64,000 nt of DNA from Bathynomus jamesi. Lineage: Eukaryota > Arthropoda > Malacostraca > Isopoda > Cirolanidae. Positions 53,116 through 63,733 of this stretch are shown here, in pieces. The notes beneath the pieces were generated by a model. The model was not told the DNA's origin. It saw only the letters and a list, made by a program, of their open reading frames with translations, and made no database searches. Position numbers and translations under genes: made by a program. The stretch is from positions 1,993,501 through 2,057,500 of the forward strand of contig JAJOZX010000086.1 of NCBI GenBank assembly GCA_023014485.1. The letters are read 5' to 3'. The first letter of the stretch is position 1. The number at the start of each line of letters is the position of its first letter.

Positions 53116-55170
53116 GTGAATGACAATGAGGTACAACACCCCATCATCGATAATACAGATGACCCCGACAACAGTGTAGTTGTGACCACAGAATCCATCC
53201 CCGCTGACGAATCCTCACCAGCGATACCTGTAGCACGCGCTAGTTCAAAGCGGAGGCACGATGAAGAGCCCACCACGTTAGGTATAAAGCGCGCCAGGAT
53301 TGCGCCGGTTGTTAGACCACCAGTAATAGAGCCCCAACCTTCTACGTCTTACGACAACCCCCACAATAGTAACTTCCTCAAATATACCCACTTATTCCTG
53401 TTCAATTCCGGGTACATCCTCCACAGCCACAGCAGCTTCTCATTCTGTTGAGGATGGCATAACATTCGAGTTGGTGCGCACAGCTACCCCCACCCCAGCC
53501 TTGACTAGAAATCAGTATATATTCAAGGTTGATCCTAGATCCATGTATAGCAATGGTGTTGAACACGGACTACGGCGCATAGTTGAACGTATTGTAGAGT
53601 TTGCCCTTCAGAACCGCGACGAACGTGAAAACATGAAGTCAAGACGAGGCTGTCCTTCGGATTCCGGTTAGATGACGGAGATGTAGATGATTTTTGGGTA
53701 GTAATACCGTTCAGACGTTTGGCAGCTGAAGATATAGAGTATATATTAGGCCGTATAATGCAGGCATCTCAAAGTAGTATAGCCTTCAATATGGACAACT
53801 TCACGGTAAATATTGACCGTGTATTCCGTGTTGCGGGTCATAGTGCCACACCTTATACTCTTAACTTCAATTCTCAGGCTTTTATAGACGGCATATAAAC
53901 GTCGATCGTGGTTTCGGCTTTATAGCAGTAGTCTTAGCTCGTATGTTTACTGTACTAAATACACGGACCCAAAAAATTTGGTTGCCTACAGTAGTGGAGC
54001 GTGCCCGTAAACAAGCTGTAGACTGTAAACTCGAGTTTGACTGTAACATGGGTCCTGAGGAGCTGAGAAGGGTAGAACAGGAAATGAATGTTCTTATACT
54101 TGTAGTTGGAATGGATGATCGTCGTAGGACTGTGTAGTGTGTATGTTTTTAAAAGCTGTGTGAAAATCGTACAAGACCCCTACTTATTTTAGGACTGTCA
54201 GGGACAACATATCTCCCCATCCGTAATATAAGGAACCTTTACGCGAGTTATGATAAAAGTCGAAAATATGGACGAAATGATGATTTGTGTAAGGGGTGTA
54301 TCGAGTTTGCGGATGATATAGTGAATCATTGTAAAGATTGTCACATGGTATGTGAGCAGTGTAAAAGCACCAAATGCGAAAGCCGTGTAGTTGAAGCTGA
54401 GAAGAGAGATTGTAATGTGTGTAGACGCACATTTTTCAATAATAATTGTTTTGAGATCCATAAATCAATTGGTACGTGCAGGAAAATGAAAATCTGTGAA
54501 TTTGGTATGTTTAAATGATGGATAATTGGGGGAATTTCAAGCATAAATGTGATGAAATTCACTGTTCTACATGCCATGAGAAATATAAGGCGGTTGGAGT
54601 AAAGCATGTATGTCATATGAAAGATACTAAGCCTAAAAATAGCCCTTGTATAACTGTGTACTACGATATAGAAACATACACGAACGCTGAAACCAAAGAG
54701 GTTATTCCACATTTACTTGTAAGCCAGACTATCTATGATGAGTGTATGGAGATCGAGTGTGATGAGTGTCACAAATGTGGTAAACGGACAAACGTTTTTA
54801 AAACGAATGCCCACAATAGCCCTGCGAAACTATTTGTGTCCTCTATTGTCAAGTTAGCGGACAAGTTAAAAAAATTACCGTGTATATTCTCGCCCATAAC
54901 GGGGCAAAATTTGACACACAGTTCCTTTATAAGGAGTTGCTTGAGCACAAGTCATCTGAGAAATTTACAGGTAATCACTTGAAAAGAGGCAACAAGCTAA
55001 TACAGATGCAAATAAGATGTAATGTACGGTTTAAAGACACTTTATTATTCACACCTTGTAAATTAGCAAAGCTACCCAAGGTGATGGGCGTAGCCGCTGA
55101 AGTTTCAAAAGGATATTTCCCTCACACATTCCTCAGTAGCGAAACTTTAAATTACGTAGGACTACCTCCA
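53116..55170 (+). pseudogene. polB: DNA polymerase B (Polinton B), N-terminal and exonuclease part
   Basis: Starts after CTTCTCCCACAG|AACCGTG with the acidic and KRARIAPVVRPP region (53116-53345). Then come the conserved FELVRTATPTPALTRN and RIVERIVEFALQNRDER blocks, DFWVVIPFRRLAAEDIEYI and FNMDNFTVNIDRVFRVAG to 53890, the Cys-rich segment (CKGCIEFADD, CEQCKSTKCES, CNVCRRTF, 54285-54480) and the exonuclease motifs YYDIETYTNAE (54659) and LAHNGAKFDTQFLYKE (54887). It stops at NYVGLPP where the hAT-like element is inserted (55171). The N-terminal block is not interrupted here as it is in Polinton A, so this copy shows that the block and the polymerase are neighbours. Slips occur near 53640, 54140, 54515 and 54880. 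Confidence 0.8.
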
Positions 55171-55595
55171 TAGGGTGCATCAAAAATGGCAACTTTCAAA
55201 AATTGATTTGGCCCTACGTTATTATGGTTACATTCTCTAAAAAAAATTCACATGCAAAATTTCAGGTCAATTGATTAATATCTACTGGGTCCACCTAGCT
55301 CCTAAACTTTTACAAAAATGACAATTTTTGGGATAAATTGCCTTAAATTATTTTTTTCACATATACCTTTATTTTATTGAATTGAATGATCCTCAAGGCA
55401 CTATAGGCCTAGTATGTTTAGTTTGCTTGTGTTTAAGCCATAGCTACTATTAATAAACATCATTTGCCATCATGAAATACCTATAGCTATTTTTTCTTAT
55501 TTTCAGGCATGTAGACTACTTTAATATTAATCTATGTTTCTATTACAGGTCAATTTTTTATATATGTTGGTGATAATAGTTGATATATGATATAA

Positions 55596-56305
55596 TGGAT
55601 AATAGTGTTAAAGCCAGTGAAGCCACTTCTAGTGGTAAAACTTGTTCAAGTGGTGCAGATAAAGTTGATGTAAAAACACGAAAAAAACCTGTATATTTGG
55701 ATTAGGTCCTGGCATCACAAATAATGATGCAAAGATTGTAGGATGTCGCTTGCCAACAAGTGAACAAGTTCTTAGATGTTTCCTATTTTACCAGCAACAG
55801 GGTCTAAAAGAGAGAAGAACTAAGCGAGATATAGCTGAAATTGTTTTAACAGAAATTCAACCATTCTACAATAAAGCCAACATACCAATGATTACTGAGA
55901 AAAAAGCATGTGAGAAAATAATTTCGTTGTCAGAAAAGAATGCGAAACAGAGAAATTCCATTGAAAAGAAGAGAGCTACAAAGTACAAAGACAAGACTAG
56001 AAGATATAGAAATGCAACTTAAAATGACTTTTCCACTGTGGATTAAAAATGCCGAAAAAATTATGAGTAATCCAGAAGATATACAATTTCTTCAATCTAT
56101 GCAAGGGGATAGAATTGCTTCTTTTGGAGCTCATGATCAAACTTTAGCATCCAAAATGAAGCGCATTAATTTTCGAAAATGTGAAGAAAATGCGACAAAA
56201 GAAAAGGAATTGAGAGACACTGAAGCTTCTTGCAGTTATGTTGAATTAGAAAGCAGTAGCACAAGCGATACAACTACCATTGAGAGTGAGTCAGAAGCTA
56301 AATGA
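55596..56305 (+). pseudogene. N-terminal part of hAT-like transposase, copy 3
   Basis: MDNSVKASEATSSGKTCSSG starts about 55595, and a stop follows near 55705. In other registers come PTSEQVLRCFLFYQQQ, RTKRDIAEIVLTEIQPFYNK and ANIPMITEKKACEKI (55750-56022), then KMTFPLWIKNAEKIMSN, EDIQFLQSMQGDRIAS and an acidic Ser/Glu tail (55990-56305). The FYNKANIPMIT block matches VWDKAKIPTIT of copy 2. The segment is probably a DNA-binding and linker domain. Slips near 55720 and 56020 separate the parts; the last one overlaps the catalytic frame. Confidence 0.65.
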
Positions 56306-58055
56306 TGGAGCTGAAAAAGATGGAAAATCCACACGGTCAACAGTCTGTTTAGGTACTCAAGCTATCATTCCTCATGACATTCTGAAGGGACCGAAACTTG
56401 TTTCTTTGGCATCAAGAATGAAAATGACTCCGGCACAACAGGCTGCATTCACAAAAGCTTTTGTTGAAGAATGTGGTGGTAAAACTAAGGCAGTGGCAAC
56501 TTCATATGCTACAGCTGATAGAGCAAGACGCGAAGTAGCCCCAAAAATTTCAAGTTCCATTAAAAAATCCTGGAATCCTCCTAAATTGGCCTCTCTTCAT
56601 TGGGATTCGAAAATAATTTCTACTCTGCAGGATAAATATGTTACAGAAGAACGATTAGCCGTATCAGTTGGAAATTCAATGGATCTCAAACTACTTGGTA
56701 TTCCATCATATCATCCTAGTGCTGGTGGCAGTGGCCAATCTGGGAAAAACTTGACTGAAGAAGTTATGAAGCTACTGAAATTGTGGAACTGCTCCGATTC
56801 AATAGTGAACTTGATTTTCGACACTACAGCAACCAACACGGGACATGTGAGCGCTGCATGCATAACTATCCAACAAGAGATTGGACGGCCTTTATTATGG
56901 TCTGCATGCAGGCATCATGTTGGTGAAGTTATTATGAGTCATGTGTTTCAGGACATGAAAGTAGAAACTTCGAGTGGACCAGAAATTAATGTCTTTAACA
57001 GATTTCGAGAAAAGTTTCAGTGGATTTCCAAGGATGAAAAATTGAAAAAAATTGACTTCAATCAGTACTCCAAAGCTGTCCAGGAGATTCTTCAGGAATG
57101 GACTGATTATGCAATTCAAATAAGTAATATAGAAAAGCAACATACACGATATGACTACAAACAATTTTCTGACTTAGTTGTGTTATACTTAAATGCAGGA
57201 ATTAGTGATAAGAATATAACCCTTCAGCGACCTGGTGCTATACATAGAGCCAGATGGATGAGTAAAGCAATATATGCTCTAAAAATTGCATTACTAGAAG
57301 ATAATATCTCGAAACTACCTTCAGTAACAATCACAAACAAGCAACAAATTCTGAAACTAAGAGACTTTGCAACCTTCATTTCACTGATTTACTACCCATG
57401 GTGGATGACCTGCTCTTCAGTTTTTGATGCACCATGGCACGATTTGCAGCTTTACAAAAAGCTTCTTAGATACGAGGAAGTAAACAAGCAAATAGCAAAA
57501 AGTGCTCTAACATCTTTGAAACGTCATCTCTGGTACCTTTCATCAGAGATGATTCCTCTTGTATTATTCAGCGATTTGGTTCCAAAAAATGAACTTCGTG
57601 CTGTAACAAACCATCTACTTTCCTATAAACCACACAAGATTGAGACAGTGGTTCCAGAAAGTAGACATGGATCTAGTTTTGGAAAGCCTAATTTCCCTAC
57701 CAATCTACGATCGGAAACCACACTAGTTGACTTGGTTGACAAAAACTCATGGTTCATATTCTCTTCACTACAGTTAGACTATGATTTTTTAATGGTTGAG
57801 ATTGTTGAATGGAAAACAACAGCATCATTTATATCTTCCAAAGAAAAACTTTTGGCTATATATGTCATAAATGATGGCTCTGAGAGGGCAGTAAAACTAT
57901 GCAGTGACTTTTATGAGGCTGCAAGGACTGAAGAACATCTTCAAAATGTTCTCCAAGTTGTAGAAGCTGACAGAAAAGCCACTCCTAATCTGAGAAAGAG
58001 ACAAGCTTCTTTATCATCTGTTTTAAAAGAAAAAAGGACAAAGAAGAAGAATTAA
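56280..58055 (+). CDS. hAT-like transposase catalytic part, 591 residues
   Basis: The longest intact copy. Motifs: LASLHWDSKII (D109), LIFDTTATNTG (D181), SACRHHVGEV (C210, H213), RPGAIHRARWMSKAIYALK (318-335), RHLWYLSSEM (415-424), SWFIFSSLQLD, and NDGSERAVKLCSDF (E535), then a basic tail (KEKRTKKK). D181-E535 is 354 residues apart. The first 100 residues include SLASRMKMTPAQQAAF and a conserved RRE-AP region matching the decayed link in copy 2. Together with the N-terminal frames the whole protein would be roughly 800 residues. The order Asp, Asp, CxxH, long helical insertion, Glu is that of hAT-like transposases; the duplication lengths seen (7 and 9 bp) differ from the usual 8. A superfamily name cannot be given from sequence alone. 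Confidence 0.8.
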   Translation: MRVSQKLNDGAEKDGKSTRSTVCLGTQAIIPHDILKGPKLVSLASRMKMTPAQQAAFTKAFVEECGGKTKAVATSYATADRARREVAPKISSSIKKSWNPPKLASLHWDSKIISTLQDKYVTEERLAVSVGNSMDLKLLGIPSYHPSAGGSGQSGKNLTEEVMKLLKLWNCSDSIVNLIFDTTATNTGHVSAACITIQQEIGRPLLWSACRHHVGEVIMSHVFQDMKVETSSGPEINVFNRFREKFQWISKDEKLKKIDFNQYSKAVQEILQEWTDYAIQISNIEKQHTRYDYKQFSDLVVLYLNAGISDKNITLQRPGAIHRARWMSKAIYALKIALLEDNISKLPSVTITNKQQILKLRDFATFISLIYYPWWMTCSSVFDAPWHDLQLYKKLLRYEEVNKQIAKSALTSLKRHLWYLSSEMIPLVLFSDLVPKNELRAVTNHLLSYKPHKIETVVPESRHGSSFGKPNFPTNLRSETTLVDLVDKNSWFIFSSLQLDYDFLMVEIVEWKTTASFISSKEKLLAIYVINDGSERAVKLCSDFYEAARTEEHLQNVLQVVEADRKATPNLRKRQASLSSVLKEKRTKKKN

Positions 58056-58501
58056 GATATCAATAAGCAATAAATCAATTTTTACAAGTATTTTATCATG
58101 AAATACCATTTTTAATAGGTGGAGGTGGTCGGTGGGATGCTTGGCAAGTTGGGTCCTCGTCCCGCATCCTGGTAACTCACTTCATGATTCTCAGAATAAT
58201 ACAAAAAAAAGTCTAAAAAGACAGATAATTTCATGAATTGAGGCTAAAACTTGCCTAAAACTAACTATATTTACAATTTTTTATAAAACAAAATCTACAA
58301 CGCTTACACAAGATTTTCTAGTAAAACCATAAAATTCCACAATTGTCAAATTTTCATCTTCGAGGTGGACCCACTAAATATTGTCAGAACAGCTTGAAAC
58401 GTGGACACTGAAGGTTTGTTGGGGATTGTAACCATAATATCATAGGGCCGAATCAATATCCGAAGTTCGAAATTTCACCCCTTATAGGCTGATGCACCCT
58501 A

Positions 58502-60407
58502 ACCTCCACCCAAACATTACTTTAACTATGAATGTATGAGTACAGATGAACGTGAAGATTTTAACCGATACAACAACAGTTTTAATGAATCTAATCCTTA
58601 TAATATAGCTGATGAATGTGAGGGTTATTGCGTGAATGATGTGAGCGTGCTTAGAGTATGTTTCCAGGCCTTTAGAAGGATGTACATAGGCCGTTTCAAA
58701 TGCGATCCATTGTAAGTCGCAACCACCATCGCCTCATTATGTTTTATGGTGTTCAAGAATAACTTCATGCCTAAACACACCTTAGCCGTTATTCACAGAA
58801 ACAGTCCCCGCAGTTATGGGCACAAGGCTATTTACGGGTGAAGTACCCATTAAGGTTAATGGTCGTGCTTTTTGGGTTGATGGTCTAAGTGAAAACCGTG
58901 CCACTGGTGAGAAGACTGTGTACTCCTTTAACGGTTGCTGGTGGCACGGATGCCTCCGTTCTGAGTGTGGAATCGTAGGAGATATCCACGGTAGATCTCC
59001 AGCATGAGTATGCTGCACGGATGGAAACAGATGGACAGTACCGTGAAGAAATAAACACGATCAAACGTTCAATGGTGCTGGATCCTCTCAAATGCGGTGA
59101 TAGTTTGTTCGGAGGGCGTACAAATCCCTTCAAGCTATACTTTCCGCCTACGGAGGGCGTGAAACTCCATTACTACAACTTCTGTTCTTTATATCCCTAC
59201 GTGATGAAGAACAATCCGTACCCCGTGAGTGCACCTGAGAAACTGGTGGGACCTGACCTGCCCACCATCGAGGTGTTCTCAACAAATTTGAACGTGTACT
59301 ATTTCGGCCTTTTTTTCGTAGATGTGCTCCCCCCACGCGATTTATGGATGCCGATCTTACTCGTCGTTATCGATCACAAGCTCATGTTTCCCGTGTGCGT
59401 GAAGTGCGCAGAGGAGAACAATGGGGAATGTATTCATACAGCTAACCAGCGTAAGATCTAAGGTGTATATACAAGTCCAGAGCTGGATCTAGCTGTTCGC
59501 CATGGCTACAGAATATTGAAGATACACGAGGTGTAGAGGTTTCAGAAGCTGCCCAACCTTTTCACGCCATATATAAACGCTTTTTTGAAGGATAAGGTCG
59601 AAGCATCAGTGTATCCGCGACGAGTTGATACCGAAGATATAAAATCGGCCTATATTCAACGTTACGGTGAACGTGAAGGTATACAGCTTGACCGTTCCCA
59701 AATTGTAAAGAACCCTGGCAAGCGCTTTAGTTCAAAGGTGTCTAAACAGTCTTTGGGGAAAATTTGCACAGAATACTGCCAAAGGGAACGTTCATTTGGC
59801 ACAAAGTTATAGTGAAGTCTGAGATTATGCCAACGCTCCCGATAAAGATGTCATGGTGATTGTGAATGTAAGTAATACTTACATAATAAAGTACAACAAT
59901 ACCGAATTGGCCACAGATACCTCACGGGTTACAATTTGTACCCAGCTTCACAACGGCCTACGCACGCACCAAACTTTGGGGCCTATTGCATTCTCTTTGG
60001 CGGAGGGTTTTGTACGCAGATACAGATAGTGTGATATTCCCAGCGAGGGAGGGTGAATACATGACTCCTATTGGTGAATTCCTCGGGGAGTTGACTGATG
60101 AGATGAAGGATGAGTATGGAGACATCGCATACGCAGACTCTTTTGTCTCAATAGGGCCAAAAACGTATGGGGTACGGGTGAGGGTGGGGTCGTTAACTTT
60201 GATTCGTTGAAAGATCTAGTGTGCTTGGACGATGATGAGTGTGACCGGCCGCCCCAACTAAATGTAGGTACCCACAATTTTCGGGCGCAGAAGCTGGGGG
60301 GCGTGAAGGAACTTAGGGGTACAAAGGTATGCCGTAACACCTATACAAAACGATACCAGGTGCCTGGTACCTATGATACCGTGCCCTTTGAATACCATAA
60401 TCTCTGA
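58502..60407 (+). pseudogene. polB: DNA polymerase B (Polinton B), polymerase part
   Basis: Resumes after the nested element with HPNITLTMNV-like sequence, then ADECEGYCVNDVSVLRVCF (exonuclease motif III), FNGCWWHGCLRSECG, YYNFCSLYPYVMKNNPYPV (motif A, about 59170-59220), YADTDSVIFPAREGE (motif C, 60012-60029) and the C-terminal FRAQKLGGVKELRGT to 60407. In motif A the catalytic Asp of DFxSLYP is Asn (AAC), so activity would be lost even without the frameshifts (near 58710, 58840, 59010, 59460, 59812 and 60190). Polinton A keeps the Asp but has SLYR. Conservation elsewhere is high between the two copies. Confidence 0.85.
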
Positions 60408-60680
60408 TATGTCTATTGTTAACTAATTTATTACACGTATTTGTAAATATATATACTTGAATACTTCGTTTATTAAATAAATCGTGTTTCAATTAGGTTT
60501 CACTTTCTCCTTTGCGTGCGTGCGTGTATGTTTACAGTAAAAAGCTAAGCTCCGCCCACTGTAAGATCGGCAACGTGAGTCCTGCCACTACCTGGGCATA
60601 TCTCTTCCCTGCGTGCTCAGGTGATCGCAGTAAGCCCTGGATCTCAGACGTATATTCTCCCGCATAGACGAAAAATAGTA

Positions 60681-61269
60681 ATGGCTACCTTTAATATTGC
60701 GTGTTCAACATTTATGAAGTGGTATTCCGCAAAGTGTCAAGATGTGGTGGATACTGAAAAACTCCCTATTCCCCCCTCCTTTGATACTTTTAAAGCTACA
60801 TTGAGCCGTGCGAAGGACCAAGATGTTCAAATACTCTACGGGTATTCTGGCGAGGGCATTGTAGGAGCGTAGTACAAACGATGTATCGAAGTATGTTATA
60901 GACCTAACCTTTATAAAGGCTCACATATACCGCGAAGTAGAAGAAGCAATACGTTCAGAAGATAAGCAACGGTTATGGATAGTGAGTCTTGTTGATGAGT
61001 GGTCTGACAAGCGATATTATGTCATGTTGCATCATACTGAGTACTCGTACCCTGCGACTGAGAATGTAAATCTTGTCATCATGGAGAATCTTAAGTATTT
61101 TTACCACTATATTAATATATATCATGACGAGGTTTGTAGTGAGGGTGTGGCTAATGGCCTGTGTGAGTTTTTAACAGACTTTAGAGACGAGTATCGATTG
61201 TTAAACAAAAAGGAAAAATATGGGCATATGTTTCTCTCAAACAGTGCGCGGGATTGTGAAAATGTTTAG
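60681..61269 (+). pseudogene. Polinton gene T1 (Polinton B)
   Basis: MATFNIACSTFMKWYSAKCQ starts at 60681 and runs to a slip at 60869, where the Polinton A copy continues RFLSTSDVLKYVVDLTFIK. The second half (SLVDEWSDKRYYVMLHH, NLVIMENLKYFYHYINIYHD, GVANGLCEFLTDFRDEYRLL, YGHMFLSNSARDCEN) is open to 61269, so the whole gene is about 200 codons. No known domain is apparent. The upstream region has GCTCCGCCCACTGTAAG (60550), matched inversely upstream of T1 in Polinton A near 33080, a candidate promoter element. Confidence 0.6.
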
Positions 61270-61660
61270 TTTGTGGAAATGAACGTGTGGTGAGTGATAA
61301 AACTTTAAATCGATATTGCTTCATGTACCGGAAAATTTCTCAAAACATCTACCCAATATAATGGGATACAAGTATTCATGTTGTGGCTAAAGGTCTGCGT
61401 GAGTATTTAACAGAATTTAGAGCTGAGTATCGTATGCTAAGCAAAAAGGAAAAATATGGTCAGATGTTTCTCTCAAATAGTGCGCAGGAGTGTGAATAAA
61501 ATGTGTTTAGTTCGTGAAAATCCCCCTATGCAAAAATGTCTGGTGCGTATTCTGGGGAGTGGGATTGATAAAACATTAAAACCGATATTGCTTTATGTAT
61601 CGGAAAATTTCTCTAAACACCTACCCAATATAATGGGATACAAGTATTCGAACAGCGCCG
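61130..61660 (+). repeat. Tandem duplication across the end of T1
   Basis: A unit of about 250-280 bp occurs twice: 61130-61378 and 61380-61650. Each has GGCTAA-GG-CTG-GTGAGT, AAAAAGGAAAAATATGG, ATGTTTCTCTCAAA, CCGGAAAATTTCTC and CTACCCAATATAATGGGATA. The first unit is shorter by one internal deletion. The inverted-duplication junction (61436) lies in the second unit. Confidence 0.7.
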
Positions 61661-61717
61661 TACACGTTTCATTAGCTCATGGTGTGACTCACTCCGCCCG
61701 TCGAGCCGATCGATTGC

Positions 61718-62488
61718 ATGTGGCTCATCGTCATCTCAGAGCTTGAACCGTCTGGACGTGTGAATACGATGGAACTTCCTTTGAGCAGCATTCTCAACGC
61801 CGTGTACGATGTGTCCGTGACGAAGTCGTTGCGCGTGTTCAGGCGTAAAACCGGGGCCATTACGTATGTACTGGAAACGACTTGTAGACAAACAAACAAA
61901 CGGAATGTTGTTTATTTAAGTGTTGAGATGAATAGAATCTTCGTGGTAGTTGAGAAGTGGAGTGAGGATCGTTATAAAATTCCTGCAGGTGTAGGTACAA
62001 GAAGAGAGCAGATTAGTGACACCCCCTCACATGCCGTTGTTTTTACGTTGTGTATAAATAACGATCAGCCATGCATTGATATACGGCTAATGTGGAAGAA
62101 TGTTTCTGATAATAACGCTCTTGTCCCTACGCGAAACAGTTTCATCCTCGACAGAATGTTTGAAATCGTCGGATTCCGCAAGCTGAAGCCTATATTAGAT
62201 GCGCGTGTTACGGATATGCTTTATTTTGATATGGTTCTTGAATATGCATGCACCGCTCTGCTCGATGGGTTTACCGATTGTAGGACTGAACAAGGCGAGA
62301 ATGGTCTAGAGCGGGATGCTTATTTAAAAGGTTTAGACTCTGAAATATCATGAACTTTGGTACAAAGCACTTGAGCGGTACAGGGCTGAGCTCACCTACA
62401 CCGTTCACCCTGAAGAACTATTTCTTTATATAATGAGCAGATGTCGTAACGACTTAGAAGATTATTTCAACTGCTGCTATGCAGTGTG
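61718..62488 (+). pseudogene. Polinton gene T2, right copy
   Basis: MWLIVISELEPSGRVNTMEL at 61718 runs open for 211 codons (SILNAVYDVSVTKSLRVFRR, NRIFVVVEKWSEDRYKIPAG, FTLCINNDQPCIDIRLMWKN, RMFEIVGFRKLKPILDARVT). A slip at about 62340 leads to YHELWYKALERYRAELTYTV and LFLYIMSRCRNDLEDYFNCC, ending TGA at 62488, about 255 codons in all. One codon of EE in the left copy is missing here. The end overlaps the T3 start by 10 bases. No known domain is recognised. The remnant at 32029 shows that it was present in Polinton A too. Confidence 0.6.
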
Positions 62489-62769
62489 AAGAAGAGTTCA
62501 CGATTGAAAAGTTTTGGTTGGTAAAAATAAACCCCCGATTGGAAAGGAGTGTTTATAAACTTGTATTTAATGATGATGTTGTGGCTAACGATGACCTCTT
62601 TGTGCGTGCTTTTGATTGTATTCTAGAGGTATTTAAAGATAACATGCCAACCGGATGTAAAGTGGGCACAAAACTAGTACTGAACGATATAAAGGCCATT
62701 TATATAGAATATAGGTTTCCCTATAAGTTGTGCGGTGAAATAATATTAAGCCGCGTTTACTGCATGTGA
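62479..62769 (+). CDS. Polinton gene T3, right copy
   Basis: 96 residues from MQCEEEFTIEKFWLVKINPR, open to 62769, 3 residues longer than the left copy (VYCM). The pattern of short charged helices and strands gives no family hint. As the gene nearest the terminus in both arms, it would be in the position where small accessory genes lie in such elements. Confidence 0.6.
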   Translation: MQCEEEFTIEKFWLVKINPRLERSVYKLVFNDDVVANDDLFVRAFDCILEVFKDNMPTGCKVGTKLVLNDIKAIYIEYRFPYKLCGEIILSRVYCM

Positions 62770-63169
62770 GTTTAGTGTTTTGCGCAGTAGAACAAAGTGA
62801 ATGTATTTTGATGAATTTTCAATATATTTAATTATTTAACATAATTGTGTGTATATATATATTTTTTTTTCTCCTCTGCTACTATATTGATGGTTATACT
62901 CCATCGTTTAGTATTTCTTATTTTTTATTTCTTTAGTTTGTGCAGCAGAATGGAAAGCGTATGTATTTATTTTCAATATGTTAATTATTTAACATAATTG
63001 TGTGTGTATATTTCTCCTGTACTGTTATATTGATGGTTATATTTTTTATTTTTTATTTTTTTATTATATACATATTCCTCTATTCCTCGTTCATATTTAT
63101 TATACTATTACTATTTTTTATTTTATTTTTTGATAATTCCATCGTTTGATTGTATATTTTCTATATATT
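62770..63169. repeat. AT-rich tandem units, non-coding
   Basis: Units containing ATTTAACATAATTGTGTGT and CTATATTGATGGTTATA repeat two to three times with variation; the same units lie inverted at 48890-49210. No gene. Confidence 0.7.
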
Positions 63170-63733
63170 TCTGGAAACAATAACTCGTGTAAATAAACAG
63201 AATGATGTAATGGTGTTTTATTTAATTGTTTTCGTTGTAAACGATATTATTATTTAATTATACCAAATGGCTGGTTACGCCTTCTAAACCGACTGACGGA
63301 ATTCTAAGCCAACTGTCAATAATATATGCTTTAATTAAATAAATAGCGCAATCTGGTATCTCAACCTGTACAAGCCATTTACGCCTTCTAAGCCAGCTGG
63401 CGAATTAAGCCAACTGGCGGATTTACACCTAATAAGACAGCGGGCGCTCAGATGAAGTCTTAATATGCGCTTGGCTCCTGCCAGGCGAACACCTCTCTTC
63501 CTCTCTCTCTTTCTCGTCTCTTTCTGTTGGGGGATAACTCCGCCTCGAAGTTGCATAACCCGTTGTTGCTCTTGCAACACCCCCCCTCCTCCTTTGCATA
63601 AACCCCTCCCCTTCAGGACGTACCCCTACCCCCCTTTGTTGCATAACCACTTCGCAACATCTTGCAATATCGATCAACATTTGCAATTGCATTGCAACAT
63701 TCCTGCATTCTCCCATTTTGCGCCCACACTACT

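Larger units (their letters stand above)
55171..58501 (+). mobile_element. hAT-like DDE transposon of unnamed family, copy 3, nested in polB
   Basis: 3331 bp with ends TAGGGTGCATCA and TGATGCACCCTA. A perfect 7-bp duplication ACCTCCA flanks it (55164-55170 and 58502-58508). The uninterrupted polB of Polinton A has this site once (ACCTCCACCC, 35301-35310 region, inverted), which confirms the boundaries. Subterminal sequences near both ends also match inversely (TTTGGCCCTA and TATTATGGTTACA). Confidence 0.92.
48266..63733. mobile_element. Polinton/Maverick B, without capsid genes
   Basis: 15.5 kb, or 12.1 kb without the nested transposon, with ends AGTAGGATGGGCGTAAAATG and complement CATTTTGCGCCCACACTACT. 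Flanks TATGGT (48260-48265) and CATGAT (63734-63739) share four of six bases. Core genes are in the opposite orientation to Polinton A. The terminal inverted repeats are extended to about 2.3 kb by duplication of the T2-T3 end; integrase is cut at the junction, and no capsid, small basic protein or protease gene is present. Confidence 0.85.
61436..63733 (+). repeat. Polinton B right arm of the inverted duplication
   Basis: The ancestral-looking copy: T2 (61718), T3 (62479), an AT-rich non-coding stretch (62770-63170) with tandem units, and the terminal repeat (63170-63733). The left arm copies it in inverted order. Confidence 0.85.

Noticed and set aside
31203..63733. A recently integrated exogenous large DNA virus
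   Set aside because: Terminal repeats, approximate 6-bp flanks, gene set (integrase, protein-primed polymerase, adenain-type protease) and heavy decay fit Polinton transposons; no additional virus genes were seen.
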